NCBI GenBank assembly: GCA_009760855.2 | Contig: WPIO01000223.1 | Span: 153,501 to 217,500, forward strand | Source of the DNA: Cristatella mucedo | Taxonomy: Eukaryota > Bryozoa > Phylactolaemata > Cristatellidae | Direction: 5' to 3' | Length of the DNA: 64,000 nucleotides | Part shown: positions 1 through 10,712 of the stretch, piece after piece | Numbering within the stretch: the first letter of the stretch is position 1 | Layout of the letters: every line of letters starts with the position of its first letter | Translations under genes and position numbers: made by a program | The notes under the pieces: generated by a model | The model's input: the letters and a program-made list of their open reading frames with translations, nothing else | What the model was told of the DNA's origin: nothing | Database searches by the model: none

Positions 1-935
1 AGCTGAAAATAGGCAGATTTGACTGTGGAGCTGATATGGTCGTCTAACGAGAGGTCGCTTTGGAATATGACACCTAGATTGTGTGGTGATTCAACTGGAG
101 ATATGCTGGCAAAGCCACTTTTGAGAGTCAGCCTTTCCAATCTCTGGATCACACTGGGTTTGCTCATAACTAGTAAATTAGTTTTATCATCATTAAGTTT
201 TTAAAAATTAGCTGCCATCCATGTGCGGATGTCATCAGTGCATGCAGCTAGTGAGTTTAGAGAATTTGAGGTGCTCGAAGGCAGGGAGGGATCAAAGCAA
301 AGGTACAACTGAGTGTCATCCGCATAGAAGTGAAAGCCTAGATTGTGCTTGGCAATCACATCAGCAAGAGGCAGAGTATAAACCGTGAAATGAACCGGAC
401 CTAGCACTGAGCCCTGAGGTACTCCATATTTCAGAGGTACTTCAGATGATCTTTGTCCATTCACTTCAATACTCTGGAGTCTCCCACTGAGATAGGACCT
501 GAACCACTGCAGAGCTGTGCCAGTGATGCCCAGGCGAGATGAGAGGCGCTCTAGAAGAACTTTGTGATCGATGGTATCAAAAGCTGCCGAAAGATCGAGC
601 AAAACAAGCAGAGACACTCTACCGATGTCTGCATTCCTAAAGAGGTCGTTGTATACCCGAAGCAATGCTGACTCTGTAGAGTGATTAGCTCTAAAGCCAG
701 ACTGGAAGTTACTAGCAAGGTGTGAGGTTTCGATATACGAGTTCAGCTGGTCCGCCACGACCCGTTCGCGTGTCGTTGATAGGAATGGTAGAAGGGAAAC
801 TGGGCGGTAGTTGCTCAAGTTCTCTTGGTCAAGTGTAGCTTTCTTGAGCAGTGGCCTGACTACAGCTTTTTTGAAAGGTGCTGGGACATGACCTGAGGCT
901 AATGACATATTAATTATGTTAGTTATGCATGGCAG
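1..935 (-). pseudogene. LINE family 1 reverse transcriptase fragment (CR1/L2-like), cut by window edge
   Basis: The minus strand encodes a non-LTR reverse transcriptase. It opens with MSLASG, then [45 protein letters not shown] and the catalytic [10 protein letters not shown] stop follows WMAANF near 201, and the LINE sequence continues without an open frame to position 1. No apurinic endonuclease domain lies upstream, so the copy is 5'-truncated at about 935, as is usual for this class. The family resembles CR1/L2/Rex elements by its [13 protein letters not shown] and FYADDTQ motifs; the exact clade needs a tree. The protein differs from the 39.4 kb copy at scattered positions, consistent with an old insertion. 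Confidence 0.85.
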
Positions 936-944
936 CAGCAGATC

Positions 945-1338
945 AATTTAGGTTAGGGGTGACATGCACAGGGTCAGCAGGCAAATGTGGTTAGTGGCAA
1001 CATGCACAGTGTTAGCATGCATTAGCACAGCAAGGACGAATCACAGGGACCCACTAAATGCTGTTCGAAATAGGTGTGTTTTTAAATTCTTTTTAAATGT
1101 GGTCAGGTAAGGGGAGGTTCGGTCGCAGGTCGGGATGGAGTTCCAGGCTTTGGGAGCATACGAAATAAACGCTCGGTCTCCAAGGGATTTGAGGCTTGTA
1201 CATGGTATTTGTAGACTATTAGATTCCGAAAAGCGGGTGGTACGTGCTTGGCCTCATGGGGGAGTATATCTTAGAGATAGGCTGGAGCCAAAGAATGAAG
1301 TTACCTAAAAGTGAGTGACCAAGCCTTGAAGTCAATCA
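945..1338 (-). mobile_element. LINE family 1 3' fragment
   Basis: This matches, in reverse, the C-terminal coding part and 3' UTR of the 39.4-41.2 kb LINE (the segment from the KQQIDFK region to the CATGCTGACCCTG-type repeats). It lacks the terminal stem-loop and ATT tail. Because it lies 5' of the fragment at 1-935 on the same strand, the two must be separate insertions or a rearranged copy. Confidence 0.75.
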
Positions 1339-1638
1339 TGTGGTATGTCTAGTTAAAAAGTTCTGCACTCCTTAAAAATGTGTCAAGCTGGCGTTATCGA
1401 GACCGATGCAACGAATCGCTTGTAGAGCGTATTGTGCTTGACTTTGCTGAGGGTTACAGTGTCTTCTTAGAGCATGGCAGATACTCGACTGGTTGCTTAT
1501 CTCTGTATCAGAGCATTCATGCATACCGGTTGCCGAGGTACTATGCTGGCTATGGTAAAATTTAGCTTCTATAAAAACCTAGTGGGATATGATCATAAAA
1601 ATGCTGACGACCATCAACTGTCTCTGTAATCGTTCCTA
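1339..1638. other. Unannotated stretch
   Basis: I see no gene, repeat or structured element here. Short open frames are not supported by codon pattern or homology. Confidence 0.5.
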
Positions 1639-1652
1639 GATCAGTACCTTAC

Positions 1653-1861
1653 CTTGCGGTTCTTGTAGCGATCTAAAGATCGTTTTCCAGCCTCATTTAC
1701 AGCAAGATAAATGAAAGCAGAGGGTGTATCCTCAGCGTAATCATGTATTCGTTGCTTTACCTCAAACTTCACTTTAAGCCCTGCCAATAGTGACCTTATC
1801 TCGAAGTTCATCTTCCAGTCCAAAAAGACTGGAAGCTCTTGAGATTCCATGCACTGTTTTG
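1653..1861 (-). CDS. Unrecognised coding exon, copy 1
   Basis: On the minus strand a 209-nt segment is bounded by an acceptor (AATCTCAG) and a strong donor (CGCAAG|GTAAGG). It is open in one frame: the reading starts KQCMESQELPVFLDWK, continues through a charged segment (VKFEVKQR, DYAEDTPS) and ends in SLDRYKNRK. The same exon, with conserved frame and both splice sites, lies at 23675-23883 in copy 2, with only a few substitutions. I do not recognise the family. Conservation between copies and good splice signals support a real exon; the rest of the gene is not visible. It could belong to the same minus-strand gene as the Death-domain exon at 30.6 kb, but that is conjecture. Confidence 0.4.
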
Positions 1862-2277
1862 CTGAGATTCGTCAGGTGCCATGTCTTGTCCTTGAAAATC
1901 CTAAAAGGGTGTTGTTAGGCCACTCATTTAGAAGTCAACAGTGGACTAAAAGAACTACAACAACTTCAGCTGAGTGTCGTTATTACCTTTCTTCTCAAAT
2001 ACACTATTATACATTTACTACACATTCATATTTCCAAAAGTACCTTACCGTGACTAGGGTGGGTGGGTTCGGTTCTGCTGTGGTTCAATTAACAGAAGAG
2101 TTTTCAGACGGATGTCAACCACCAGACTGAGAAGCAGTAGAATTTGTTAAACTCAGTATTCATATTTAGTCTTTCAAAAATATCTTACTGTGACTAGGGT
2201 GGGTGGAGTCGCTTCAGCAGTGCTTGCTCTATCTATTGTGTCTATTCCGGTCAGGTGCCTATGTGTAATATATGATT

Positions 2278-2375
2278 AATTTGTTTAGCCCGCAAAGAGA
2301 ACTTAATCTGTAATATCTCTTAATTCGGGTGCTTCACATATGACACAGGGCTCGAGCCCACGACATCAGCCATCA
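2278..2375 (-). mobile_element. tRNA-SINE family B fragment
   Basis: Reads in reverse as a tRNA-like head with a B-box (GGGCTCGAGCCC) joined to a LINE-type tail (GAAGC.CC...AGAGA...TTCTCT). The same fragment is duplicated at 29180-29275. Compare the fuller copy at 38391-38545. Confidence 0.55.
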
Positions 2376-2759
2376 AATACATTTCACCTACAACTTAATC
2401 GTGGAGAGGGACCACCGGGGGAACCAGTGTGCCGCAATAGCTTCGCCAGCATGAAGACAAAGGGCGGCAGCTGCGCCGCCCGACATCCGCTGGGTTGGAA
2501 ACCTTTTCTGGTCTCCCATGCTCGTAACGAAATGCTACGGGGTAGGGGAGGGCAGGGTGACCGACTTAGACCAGACAGACATGGCGTAGTAGTAGCGAGC
2601 TTGCTTGAGTTTTTTCTTCTCTGTTATTACTTCGCAGCTGCAGGAGGCTACCTGAAATATATACCCTTGCATGGCCGCATCCATACAATCAAGAAGAATA
2701 AGAATTATAAGAAGTATTCGAGCTTTGAAATCAACCTGCTTAACTAACAGCAACTTGAG

Positions 2760-3290
2760 AAGAGTGCCCTTTGACGAATCCGTAGGGCTATGGCTAAGTT
2801 GAAGCAACAAACTCGCAGCTCCGGCTGAGGGGATGGAAAGGAGGAGCTGGCGGTTGCCCAGCGTGTGCTTAGGGTTCGGCGACTTGCTCACGCAGGATTT
2901 CACGAGAGGGTGCAAAGTTCAGAAGCAAAGATTGTTTATCATAGATGTCTTAGCTGCCGCATTGCACCACTTCTCTCTGGCCTGCAGCACTGTCTGTCCA
3001 TCGAGAGGCCGATCCACTTCAAGGTCCCGACACTTACTTTAAGGATCGTTCATTCTCTTACTTCAGCTTACCTACCTTCACACTTCTTTTTCTCAGGACT
3101 CTCCGCACACCATCTGCTCATTTAAATCTCGTCACCGAGTTATACTTGAAAGTAAACTGGATTTTGGCGATCACGCCTTCAGCTATTTGACACCTAAAAC
3201 CAGGAAATACCTGTCGAACGACATAACGGCATCCTCAAATTTGACGACGCTTAAAGCAAAGCTGAGGAATCTCACCTGTGCCCCCTAACG
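2760..3290 (+). mobile_element. CR1/L2-like LINE 3' ORF fragment
   Basis: Broken plus-strand frames give LLSGLQHCLSIERPIHFKV, then LRIVHSLTSAYLPSH and, further on, SSNLTTLKAKLRNLTCAP. This is the usual order of a LINE C-terminus (a WLPI..RI.FK-type segment, then AP.YL, then SL..FK..LK). The homologous fragment in copy 2 is at about 29990-30365, so the insertion predates the duplication. Confidence 0.6.
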
Positions 3291-3494
3291 CACGTGCTTT
3301 GTTCACGTGAATCGTCCATAGTGTACTCCCACGTGCAGTAATTTCTTAGTCACTGATCAGCTCTTAGGCCTATTTCCAGCCAACGTGCACAATCAGGAGA
3401 GGATTTGTTATTTTTCTGATGCTGAATAAGTTCAGTAGCATTATTGTTAATATTATTGTAATCCCAGAATCTGTCGCTTTGATATGTCTTTTGC

Positions 3495-3846
3495 CTGCCA
3501 GCCAATCGACTTGACAGCTCTCGAGGGCCCAGAGCAAATCGCTCAACGTTGCCGAGGTACCCTTTGTTAACTTCCAGTGCATGAAACAGCTCCAAACGCG
3601 ATCGCAGTTTTTCCTGTGTCTTGACTTCAAGCATTCTATACTAGCGTTGAAAGCGCGTCGGTGTAAACTTTGAGCACCTTGGCCAGACGAACCCATTTCC
3701 GAGGGCCAATCCGATGAGCTACTAGGCTAAAAGCTTCCCGAAAAGCGACGGTTTCATCTGAAAGATGAAGAAACAGTTTGAAAGCTTTCATAAACTTTGA
3801 TACACAAAAGCCACAAGCCAAGTTGAACGAACAACGGCGAACTCTT
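3495..3846 (-). pseudogene. Decayed Death-domain exon, copy 1
   Basis: This is the duplicate of the intact exon at 30562-30911. The minus frame reads well through FREAFSLVAHRIGPRKWVRL and LKVYTDA, then is broken by a one-base deletion near 3655 (AAGCGCGTCGG here, AAGCGTCGTCGG in copy 2). The rest of the domain continues in another frame (KNCDRVWSCFMHWK, ATLSDLLWALES). The donor is also changed: GGCAG|GC here, GGCAG|GT in copy 2. Loss of frame and of the canonical donor indicate a pseudo-exon, in contrast to the SAS-6 exons 1.7 kb away in the same block. Confidence 0.75.
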
Positions 3847-3899
3847 GCATGCATGACACGTCAGCTAATTCACTGAAATTAGACCCACTTAGCATCCTG

Positions 3900-5526
3900 A
3901 TTGATCTTTGGTCTCCGCAAGTCTAATATTTTTTGAGCTCACTTGAAGAAACTCTGCTCTTAGATATTTTTCCAAAATCTTTCGCGTCTCGTAAATATTC
4001 TTTTGCAACCGGGGCAATAACAGATGAAAGCCTGACAAAATCAGGATCTGGTATCCTTTCAGAAACTTTAAGGTAAGTACGTTAAGGTAAGTAAGGTAAG
4101 GTAAGGGATTGTGAATTTGCGATAGAAAATCAGCAGCTTTCAGACGATAATCTTGAGGTCACCAAGCACATGCCTGACTTAATGACACTAATCGGCGATT
4201 TGTTAGTGGTCTAGTTCATACACCTTAGCATTTCCGCGTGCTCCACGGCAACGCCACACAACGCATTTCGCGAGAAAGTTCTCTGAAGGCCCGTGCTCAA
4301 CCGCCACGCCCTGCGTTAGAAGTGTGTCACAGAGGCCATGCGTACTGAAAGTTTCAGGCACGCTCGACGCTGCGGCCTCAGCGTCCGCCCAGCGATCGCA
4401 AGCTTCGAGGATCAGAGGTAATGGGCCCGCCCGAGTGAGCGAGCTCTCTTGGCCACAAATGATGCGCAAGGCACTCGAGGTCTTGACGAAACTCTCTCAA
4501 CTTGATCGCAGCTCTTTTTCCGCCTCCAGTGCTACTTCGGTGTTGTTGTAGGGGCTCGTGTGTGCACGATGGCGGCGCTACGAAGGGCAAAGCCCCCCAC
4601 AAGCCAGTCGTTGCCTAGTCGACGACGGCTGTATTGTATGATATAGCAGCCGTCGTGCGTGCTGCTCCTGAGCACGTGGCGTTAAGAGAGCGAAGAGAGT
4701 GGATAGAGTGCGTACAGGCCAAGGCACAGAAAGAAAGTCAATTGCTCGGCTCTGAGCGAGTCACGTGCCGACAAGGAGCTGCCCCGTTCGGTGGACGGAA
4801 CATAGGCTGGGGGGCGGAACCATGTGATGGCGATGACACGCCCACAATGTGACCTGCAGTGACGCTCACAGGTGGAGAGTCGCAGGCGCTTCAAAGCCGT
4901 CGCTCGGTCATGCGGAGCTGCGCCCCTTACGACGCGGTTGCGATAGTGATCGAGCGAGCGAGCATCTGTCGTCGGCAGAGCCGGTCAGCCTACCGCCCGC
5001 CGCTCCAGGCCGGCTCACTGCCGCCGGCGTCGGCTTCCGTCTCCTGGCTGCCAGCCGGTCTTCGAAGCCCAGCACAGCAGTCGATTCTATACTTAACCAT
5101 TTCTCTCCGACACATTGACTACTTAGCAGCGGGCGAAGGAAGAGTATTTTCGCATCGCAGCCGTCTGATTCAGCAAGTCGGCGAATTGCTGGTATCCTGG
5201 GAGTGATTCTTTCGCCCTGGTTACCCGGTGTTTGCTTACTTTCACACCTCCAATCGCCGGCGACGTTTCAGTCGTCGGTCCATTGTGGGAGTAAATGTTC
5301 GTGGCGCTCGATCGATGGCCTGCTAAGCAACCGCTGACTTTGGTGGCAGCAGTTTGCGGCTACTGTAGCTTCGCTGTCAATGTGACGCTACAGTCGCTAG
5401 CCCATCCAGCTTCTGTTTGCTGAGGAGCCAGACATAAAATGGCTGTTATTCTCAGCTGACGTTCTGCGGGCAGAATAGGCTGGATTTCGGTTGTAACGTG
5501 CGATATATGCTCTCAAAATCTGTAAA
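3900..5526 (+). other. Interval between Death-domain pseudo-exon and SAS-6 copy 1
   Basis: This holds short GTAAG-rich repeats (about 4070-4110), a GC-rich stretch at 4860-5200 that matches 31600-31920 of copy 2, and the R1 insertion. It is likely to include the promoter and 5' UTR of SAS-6 copy 1, but I see no clear TATA box or start-site motif. Confidence 0.4.
4549..4855. repeat. Dispersed repeat R1 (about 0.3 kb), present here, absent from the duplicate
   Basis: From GGGGCTCG to GATGACACGCC this matches 23195-23487 at high similarity. The syntenic point in duplication copy 2 (about 31555) runs straight from GGTGTTG to TGACCTG with no insert. It is therefore a mobile or otherwise inserted sequence that reached copy 1 after the duplication, or was lost from copy 2. 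No coding capacity or clear terminal inverted repeats are visible. Confidence 0.6.
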
Positions 5527-8297
5527 ATGTCAGAGAAGCTGTTCTTGAAGCAGCTAGCAGTACAAGTCCGAAGCGGCGATGGCGAAGAAAGGTACGTGCC
5601 CCAGCAGTGCATCTGCTTCAACCTGGTCCGCAGTGAAATCGGCCTCAGGCAGTGGAGCAATCATGAGCACAGTCTGCAGTTACAAGATCCGTGGATTACA
5701 ATCGCTTCATCTGTTTCTAATTGTGCGCGAGCGTGTGTGTAAGTCTGCTTACACGTTCAATTTGCAAGGCAGCCGGCTGCTGTGTGTTTCGGTTCATCCC
5801 AGACTGGCCTAGTAAATGATCGTACACAGTTGTCTCCGACGACGGTCTCATTTTTTATGACTGTAGGCCCAGCAAGCTGCAGCTGGATGTGGACCTATTT
5901 CAGAATAAGGTAAGCAAGTGCTTTCGGCTCTGCTCAGTAGGTTTGCCGGTTCGACGCATTATTGACTCAGACGCATTTTTCCGTGCAGCAACTTGTGGTG
6001 CAGTTAACCGACGAACAAGACCTCGTTTTTCTGTACACGATCAAGATAGACGAAGAATACTTCCAAAAGTAAGAATCGTATTGCAGCCACTTCGGCTATG
6101 TTCTCTTATCTTCCGTCATGAACTCGAACATCGAGAATGTAATGACTGGCTTGCTACCATTGTTATCAAGGTACGAGCGCCAGGGTCAGAATGACGGATC
6201 GCTCTGAGCCTGATCGTGCCTTCAGCTTCGGACGTGGCGAGTCTTTGAACTCTCCTTTCATCAGCCGACTGAAAAAATACATCCCCTAGAAGAGAGAACC
6301 CAGCGTGAACGCCTCTCAGTGCATAGAAGCTGAAGCATTCGAATACTAGTTTCTCAATATAGTATCGTAGTAGTATTTTCGGTGTGGCACCATTATGTTT
6401 ACTACTTTACTCCTATAAAGAAGCTATCGAGGCGAGCAGGCAAACCCAGGTTCTACTTTCTTCTTGTGCCAATTTGAGCTGACACTGAGCAGGCTACCAT
6501 GAACGCTCTCATGCATGTTGACACAGTTCATGTTACCACTAATCACGTGGTCGTGCTTCCTTTACAGCATATGCAAAGTGACTAGCAAGAGATTAAGTTC
6601 TCTGAGGCTGCTATACAAATTTATTATTGTTATCGTTTGTTTTTATTGTTGTTGTTATTCATTCTCTCTTGTAGTCGACCTGACTTACTTACATTTTTTC
6701 TACTAGATATCAAGTAGCACGGTAAGAATGCCGAAACAAATGTATTTCTGTGACTCCCAGTTGATAAACTACTATTTTGATTAATGATAATTAAATTTGT
6801 AATTATGCATATTTGTCAAACACCCTGTAGTGTAAGTGGCTGTTGCACATTCCTCGTGTTACCAATGCAATGCACTGCGAGCTCTTGCACGCAAGCTACT
6901 TGGCATGGAAGCAGTGGCTGCTCACCAGAGTCGACCAACTTGTTGCAGCCTGAAAGTACAGCAAGGATGTTTCATCGACTTCTCCTTGTCCCCGCAGTTA
7001 TTCGTCGAGCTTCTGAAGCTTTGCCTTTGCGAAGAGACGTACGTACCTACCTATGGCGATCGCCAGGCCGCGGTGTGAGCTTTGTGACGCTGCACGCCTC
7101 ATGAGCCTGCCTGTTCATCTGCCACCTGGGCAGGTGACTGCCGCCAGAGCTAGGCGTGCTATTCACGAAGCACTGTTGTGCTTGCTTGCAGCTTGAGTCC
7201 GGCACCGTATCTCTATGGTTCGGCCAGTTTCCGGTTTCAGCTGCCTGTCGTCACAAGCTGCTTAGTTCAAGATTAATTGCTATAATAATAATAATATGAA
7301 TAAGACATAATTTATAGTGCCCTCAGAGAACTCAATGTCTTTCAGTTATGAGGTGCGGCTGGTCGTGTCCGGCTGCAATGGAGCAGACTTGAGCATCGTC
7401 GAAACGAATCCGTTCAAACGTCTTTGGTTTCTGAAATTGGTGTGCGGCACCGACGCCGAAATAAAGAAGCACCTGGCCGACGGCCTTCGCACAGCCAAGG
7501 CAAGAGCTGCTGCTGCTGCTGCTGTTTTCGTGTGCGTCCATACCAAACTACCCTGCTGCCACTTGGCTAGGTAGACCCGACACTCGATGCCCCGATACAA
7601 GATACTGCTTCGCATGCCGGCACGCTGCTGTTTGACCTGCTGCGTCTCGGGTGTGTACGTTTCTATATGATGCTCGTTTCGTTTTGAGCATTGTAAGTGG
7701 TCTCATCGTGCTGCATCAGCTTCAACGGCTGCAGCTTGCAGCCCCCCCCCCACTGAAGACGAATCGGTCTCCTGAGATGTGTGCACATTTATCTCTCCTC
7801 TCTCATTTTTAAGGGCAAAATCACCGAGCTCGAGTCGACGCTGCTGTCTACTGAGAGCGGACTGGGTGCTGCTCTCAAGCAAACCAAAGAGGTCGGTCGC
7901 AGCAGCGCGACTCTGTGCCATCTCGTGTGCAGCGGCAGCAGCAGCCTGGGCGGTGGAAGGAGGCCGGGCTCGTCTTGCTGCAGGCTGCTTATTGGCTGGC
8001 AGTGGCCAATGGCTGCCGTCGGCCCGACTCATGCTGCAATGCACCAGCCTGGCCTGTAGGCGCACCCTGAGCAGCTGCGGCTGTTGAGCTGCCTCGCGAT
8101 GACTTCCCTGCCGTTGCAGCAGCTCTGGTTCGGCAGCTGTAGCAGAGCTGCTTGGGCCTGTTGCCACGTGCCGACGATGTGCGCTTCAGCTGCTGGCGTC
8201 GAGGACGGCCGAGCTCGAAAAGCTGAGCCTCGAACTCAAGGAGGTCAAGGCCGCTCACGTGCAGGAGCTGGCAGAGGAGCGGCAGAGGTCGCTCAAG
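5527..8297 (+). CDS. SAS-6 5' half paralogue: exons 1-7 only (head domain and first coiled coil)
   Basis: Seven exons (5527-5591, 5867-5909, 5989-6068, 6949-7038, 7346-7499, 7814-7891, 8190-8297) join in consistent phase to 206 codons without a stop. They are homologous to exons 1-7 of the intact SAS-6 gene at 32554. Landmarks are the MSEKLF start, [22 protein letters not shown] and IVETNPFK, whose Phe (residue 116 here) corresponds to human SASS6 F131 in the head-to-head interface. Differences in exon length are -18 (exon 2), -15 (exon 4), -6 (exon 5) and -12 (exon 7), all multiples of three. The ancestral exon 4 donor is lost (CCTAA|GT became CCTACCT); GAGAC|GTACGT upstream keeps the phase. 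Intron 5 begins GC in both copies. No homologues of exons 9-14 were seen before 23 kb. It may be a truncated paralogue, an alternative 5' cassette for the downstream gene, or a slowly decaying partial copy. Confidence 0.7.
6511..6637 (+). mobile_element. LINE family 1 3' tail in SAS-6 copy 1 intron 3
   Basis: It contains the tail motif GAGATTAAGTTCTCTGAGG followed by an ATT-rich end. It is also present in copy 2 (33580-33735), so it predates the duplication. Confidence 0.65.
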
Positions 8298-8507
8298 GTG
8301 AGCCGCTCTCGGAAATGCGATGCCGTGGTTGGCGCCTGTAAAGCTGCCTCGACAGTCGGGAGCTGGCGCCGACTAAACTGTCAAGCTTGCTCCAACTCAG
8401 TTGCACTTTCAGTTCGACACAGCACCACGTCATTCACTACCCACCTGCCCACCTACCCCCCCCCCCCCTGTCCGAGGCTTGAGTTGTTGATGCAGCCGTA
8501 TCTTGAG

Positions 8508-8674
<167 letters not shown>

Positions 8675-8699
8675 TTAGAGTGACAGAGACAGACAGAGA

Positions 8700-9965
8700 G
8701 GGAGAGTGTATTTAACGTGAGGAAGCCGGCCTGTGACTGTGAACCTTAGTTTTCCACACTTTAGAGCTTCCCTGATGACTCAAAGGATCTTACATATACA
8801 TCTGTCCCTGAGGTAGGACATAGATTCTGAGGGCGGTTTATCATCACTTTTTGATAGAGTGTATTGAGCTTGTTGTTTTGACTAAAGCGTACAGGCTTGA
8901 GCTATTGAATTCCTGGCTTGATCGATTGAGGTTACTCGTCTTGTGAACCCTTTCGACTGAAGGTCGTGCAGTAACAATCATTGTATTTATGCACAAATGT
9001 GACAAATCATTTATTAATACTCAGTTGCAATCCTTTTGAACCCAAGTAAAATATCTGTAACCACATCACGTGGTAGGGTAACCTTATGATTCAATGCATT
9101 CAGTGTGAGTTCATGCTGCTTGCAAAGAAAAGGCTGCCAGTTCGCTTTTGATTTGAGCTGCAATTTACGTTTGCATTTTTACCCCATGAGCTTTTCATGT
9201 TGGCAGGATTATATTGTTTTTTTCAGTTCTTGACTTCTTGACCAACGATATTTTTACTGCAGGCCAAGCCCAGCAGTAGGCTGATCGGTCTATAAAGTTA
9301 GTGCAACAGTATATTAGAGGCACCTGCCCAGAAATTCTGAACCCGGCGTAACGTACGAGCTAAAGGGTTTGATTCATTTAGTCCAACCTTCGCCGGTCGA
9401 TTAGGCAGATTGCTGCCGTGACAATATGTTTAGAGACATGGCAAGGAGCAGGTAATTGGTGAAATCCACCGATTACGTGTCGAAGGGGATTGGGCAGTAT
9501 TGAATGGCTAGCAACACCACATTGAAGAGTGGATTGGTATCTTCAATTAGTCTCGCATAGCTCAGGCAAATTTCCTGTTGAAGCTTAGCAGGCTTGTCCA
9601 AGATGAGGGTGCTCCGGCGGCGATCAGATCTACTTTTTGCAAAATCGTGTCGATCTGGAAAGATCCGGCTTCAAAGTCTTTGTGTCGGGCAGCTGGCGAT
9701 GCCCCCTTAGCACCCGTAGTTGTTACTCACGAACCAAATATTCCGTGTTGCTGCACTTGTATGTGTCCTAACTTTTTCTAGCCTCAGTGTAAAAACTACT
9801 GTGCATCTATGTGTCCTGTAGCATTTGTTTATGCAGCAGTCGCGTTAATGTATCTGGTTGAGTTTGTTAAGGGTAGACAGGGGCACTTTTCCTTAGTGGT
9901 TTTCTTGTATCTGGTAACGTGCCGTGTTTTGAGCATGCACCATGTATATTCTCTTAAACTTATAG
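8700..9965. other. No recognisable gene
   Basis: Moderately AT-rich sequence. A short frame at 9578-9781 ends in a Cys-rich string (PCCCTCMCP) but has no convincing splice context. No repeat family recognised. Confidence 0.4.
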
Positions 9966-10056
9966 GTACAATCGGCGGACCAAAGACAGTCTGAAACTTC
10001 CAGCACAGCGACATCGCAGGCACCACAGGCACCCTGCCAGTGCAACCCATCGAGAT
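9966..10056 (+). CDS. Candidate exon, weakly similar to SAS-6 exon 8
   Basis: A 91-nt segment lies between a good acceptor (TTAAACTTATAG) and a strong donor (GAGAT|GTAAGG). In the frame continuing from the phase-0 end of exon 7 at 8297 it begins VQSADQRQSE; SAS-6 exon 8 begins [10 protein letters not shown]. The rest diverges and becomes Cys-rich (PCQCNPSR). It ends in phase 1, unlike exon 8, which is 117 nt and phase 0. It may be a diverged remnant of exon 8 or a chance match. If used, it would give copy 1 a different tail from the true SAS-6 coiled coil. Confidence 0.25.
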
Positions 10057-10474
10057 GTAAGGAGTTAGGCTATAGCTATGTGTGCGGTTGTTTAGAGGTG
10101 GGTGCCTCCACTTTTCGCACGCTGAAGCTTCTGTGAGCCGCCGCACAATGGGCAAGGCTGCGCTGCCCCTGTTTAGTTCTTGAGCGGTGCTCTACAAATG
10201 CTTTGAAATTATTATTATTGGGGCGGTGTCATCATTTGGCAATTGCTCTTGAATGGTATGTTTTTACGAGTGACCAAAGAATTTACAGCTAGCGATGACC
10301 TGCTGTGACGGTCTGCACAGCCATATTAATCCGCAGAGTGGTTAGTTGCTTGGCGTGTGCAATGTGAGCTTGTCAAAGCTACCGACGTGAAAACCTGAAC
10401 CGGCTGCTTGCTGCAGCACGTGCATACGAAATATGTTGAGCCTATTTTGAGAGTAGTTGCAAGTTGCAGCTACA

Positions 10475-10712
10475 CAGCAGCTATTGGTGAGTGATGTGGT
10501 TTTGAGTTACTGTGCATGCTGCCACTAACTACATTTGCATGCTGACCCTGTGCATGTCACCCCTAACCCTGTTATTCATTTTGTTTGTTTATCAAGCATG
10601 ATGTTACTCACCATTCAATTGCATTTCCCTTTGCAGCAAATGTAAAGCGCCTAGAGAGAGATTAATTTCTCTGAGGGCGCTATATCAAGTGCATTATTAT
10701 TATTAACGAGTG
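10475..10712 (+). mobile_element. LINE family 1 3' end with stem-loop and ATT tail
   Basis: Plus-strand copy of the 3' UTR (GCATGCTGCCACTAAC, GCATGTCACCCCTAACC) ending in TGTAAAGCGCCTAGAGAGAG, then TTCTCTGAGGGCGCTATA and (ATT)n. It is a 5'-truncated insertion. Confidence 0.8.
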
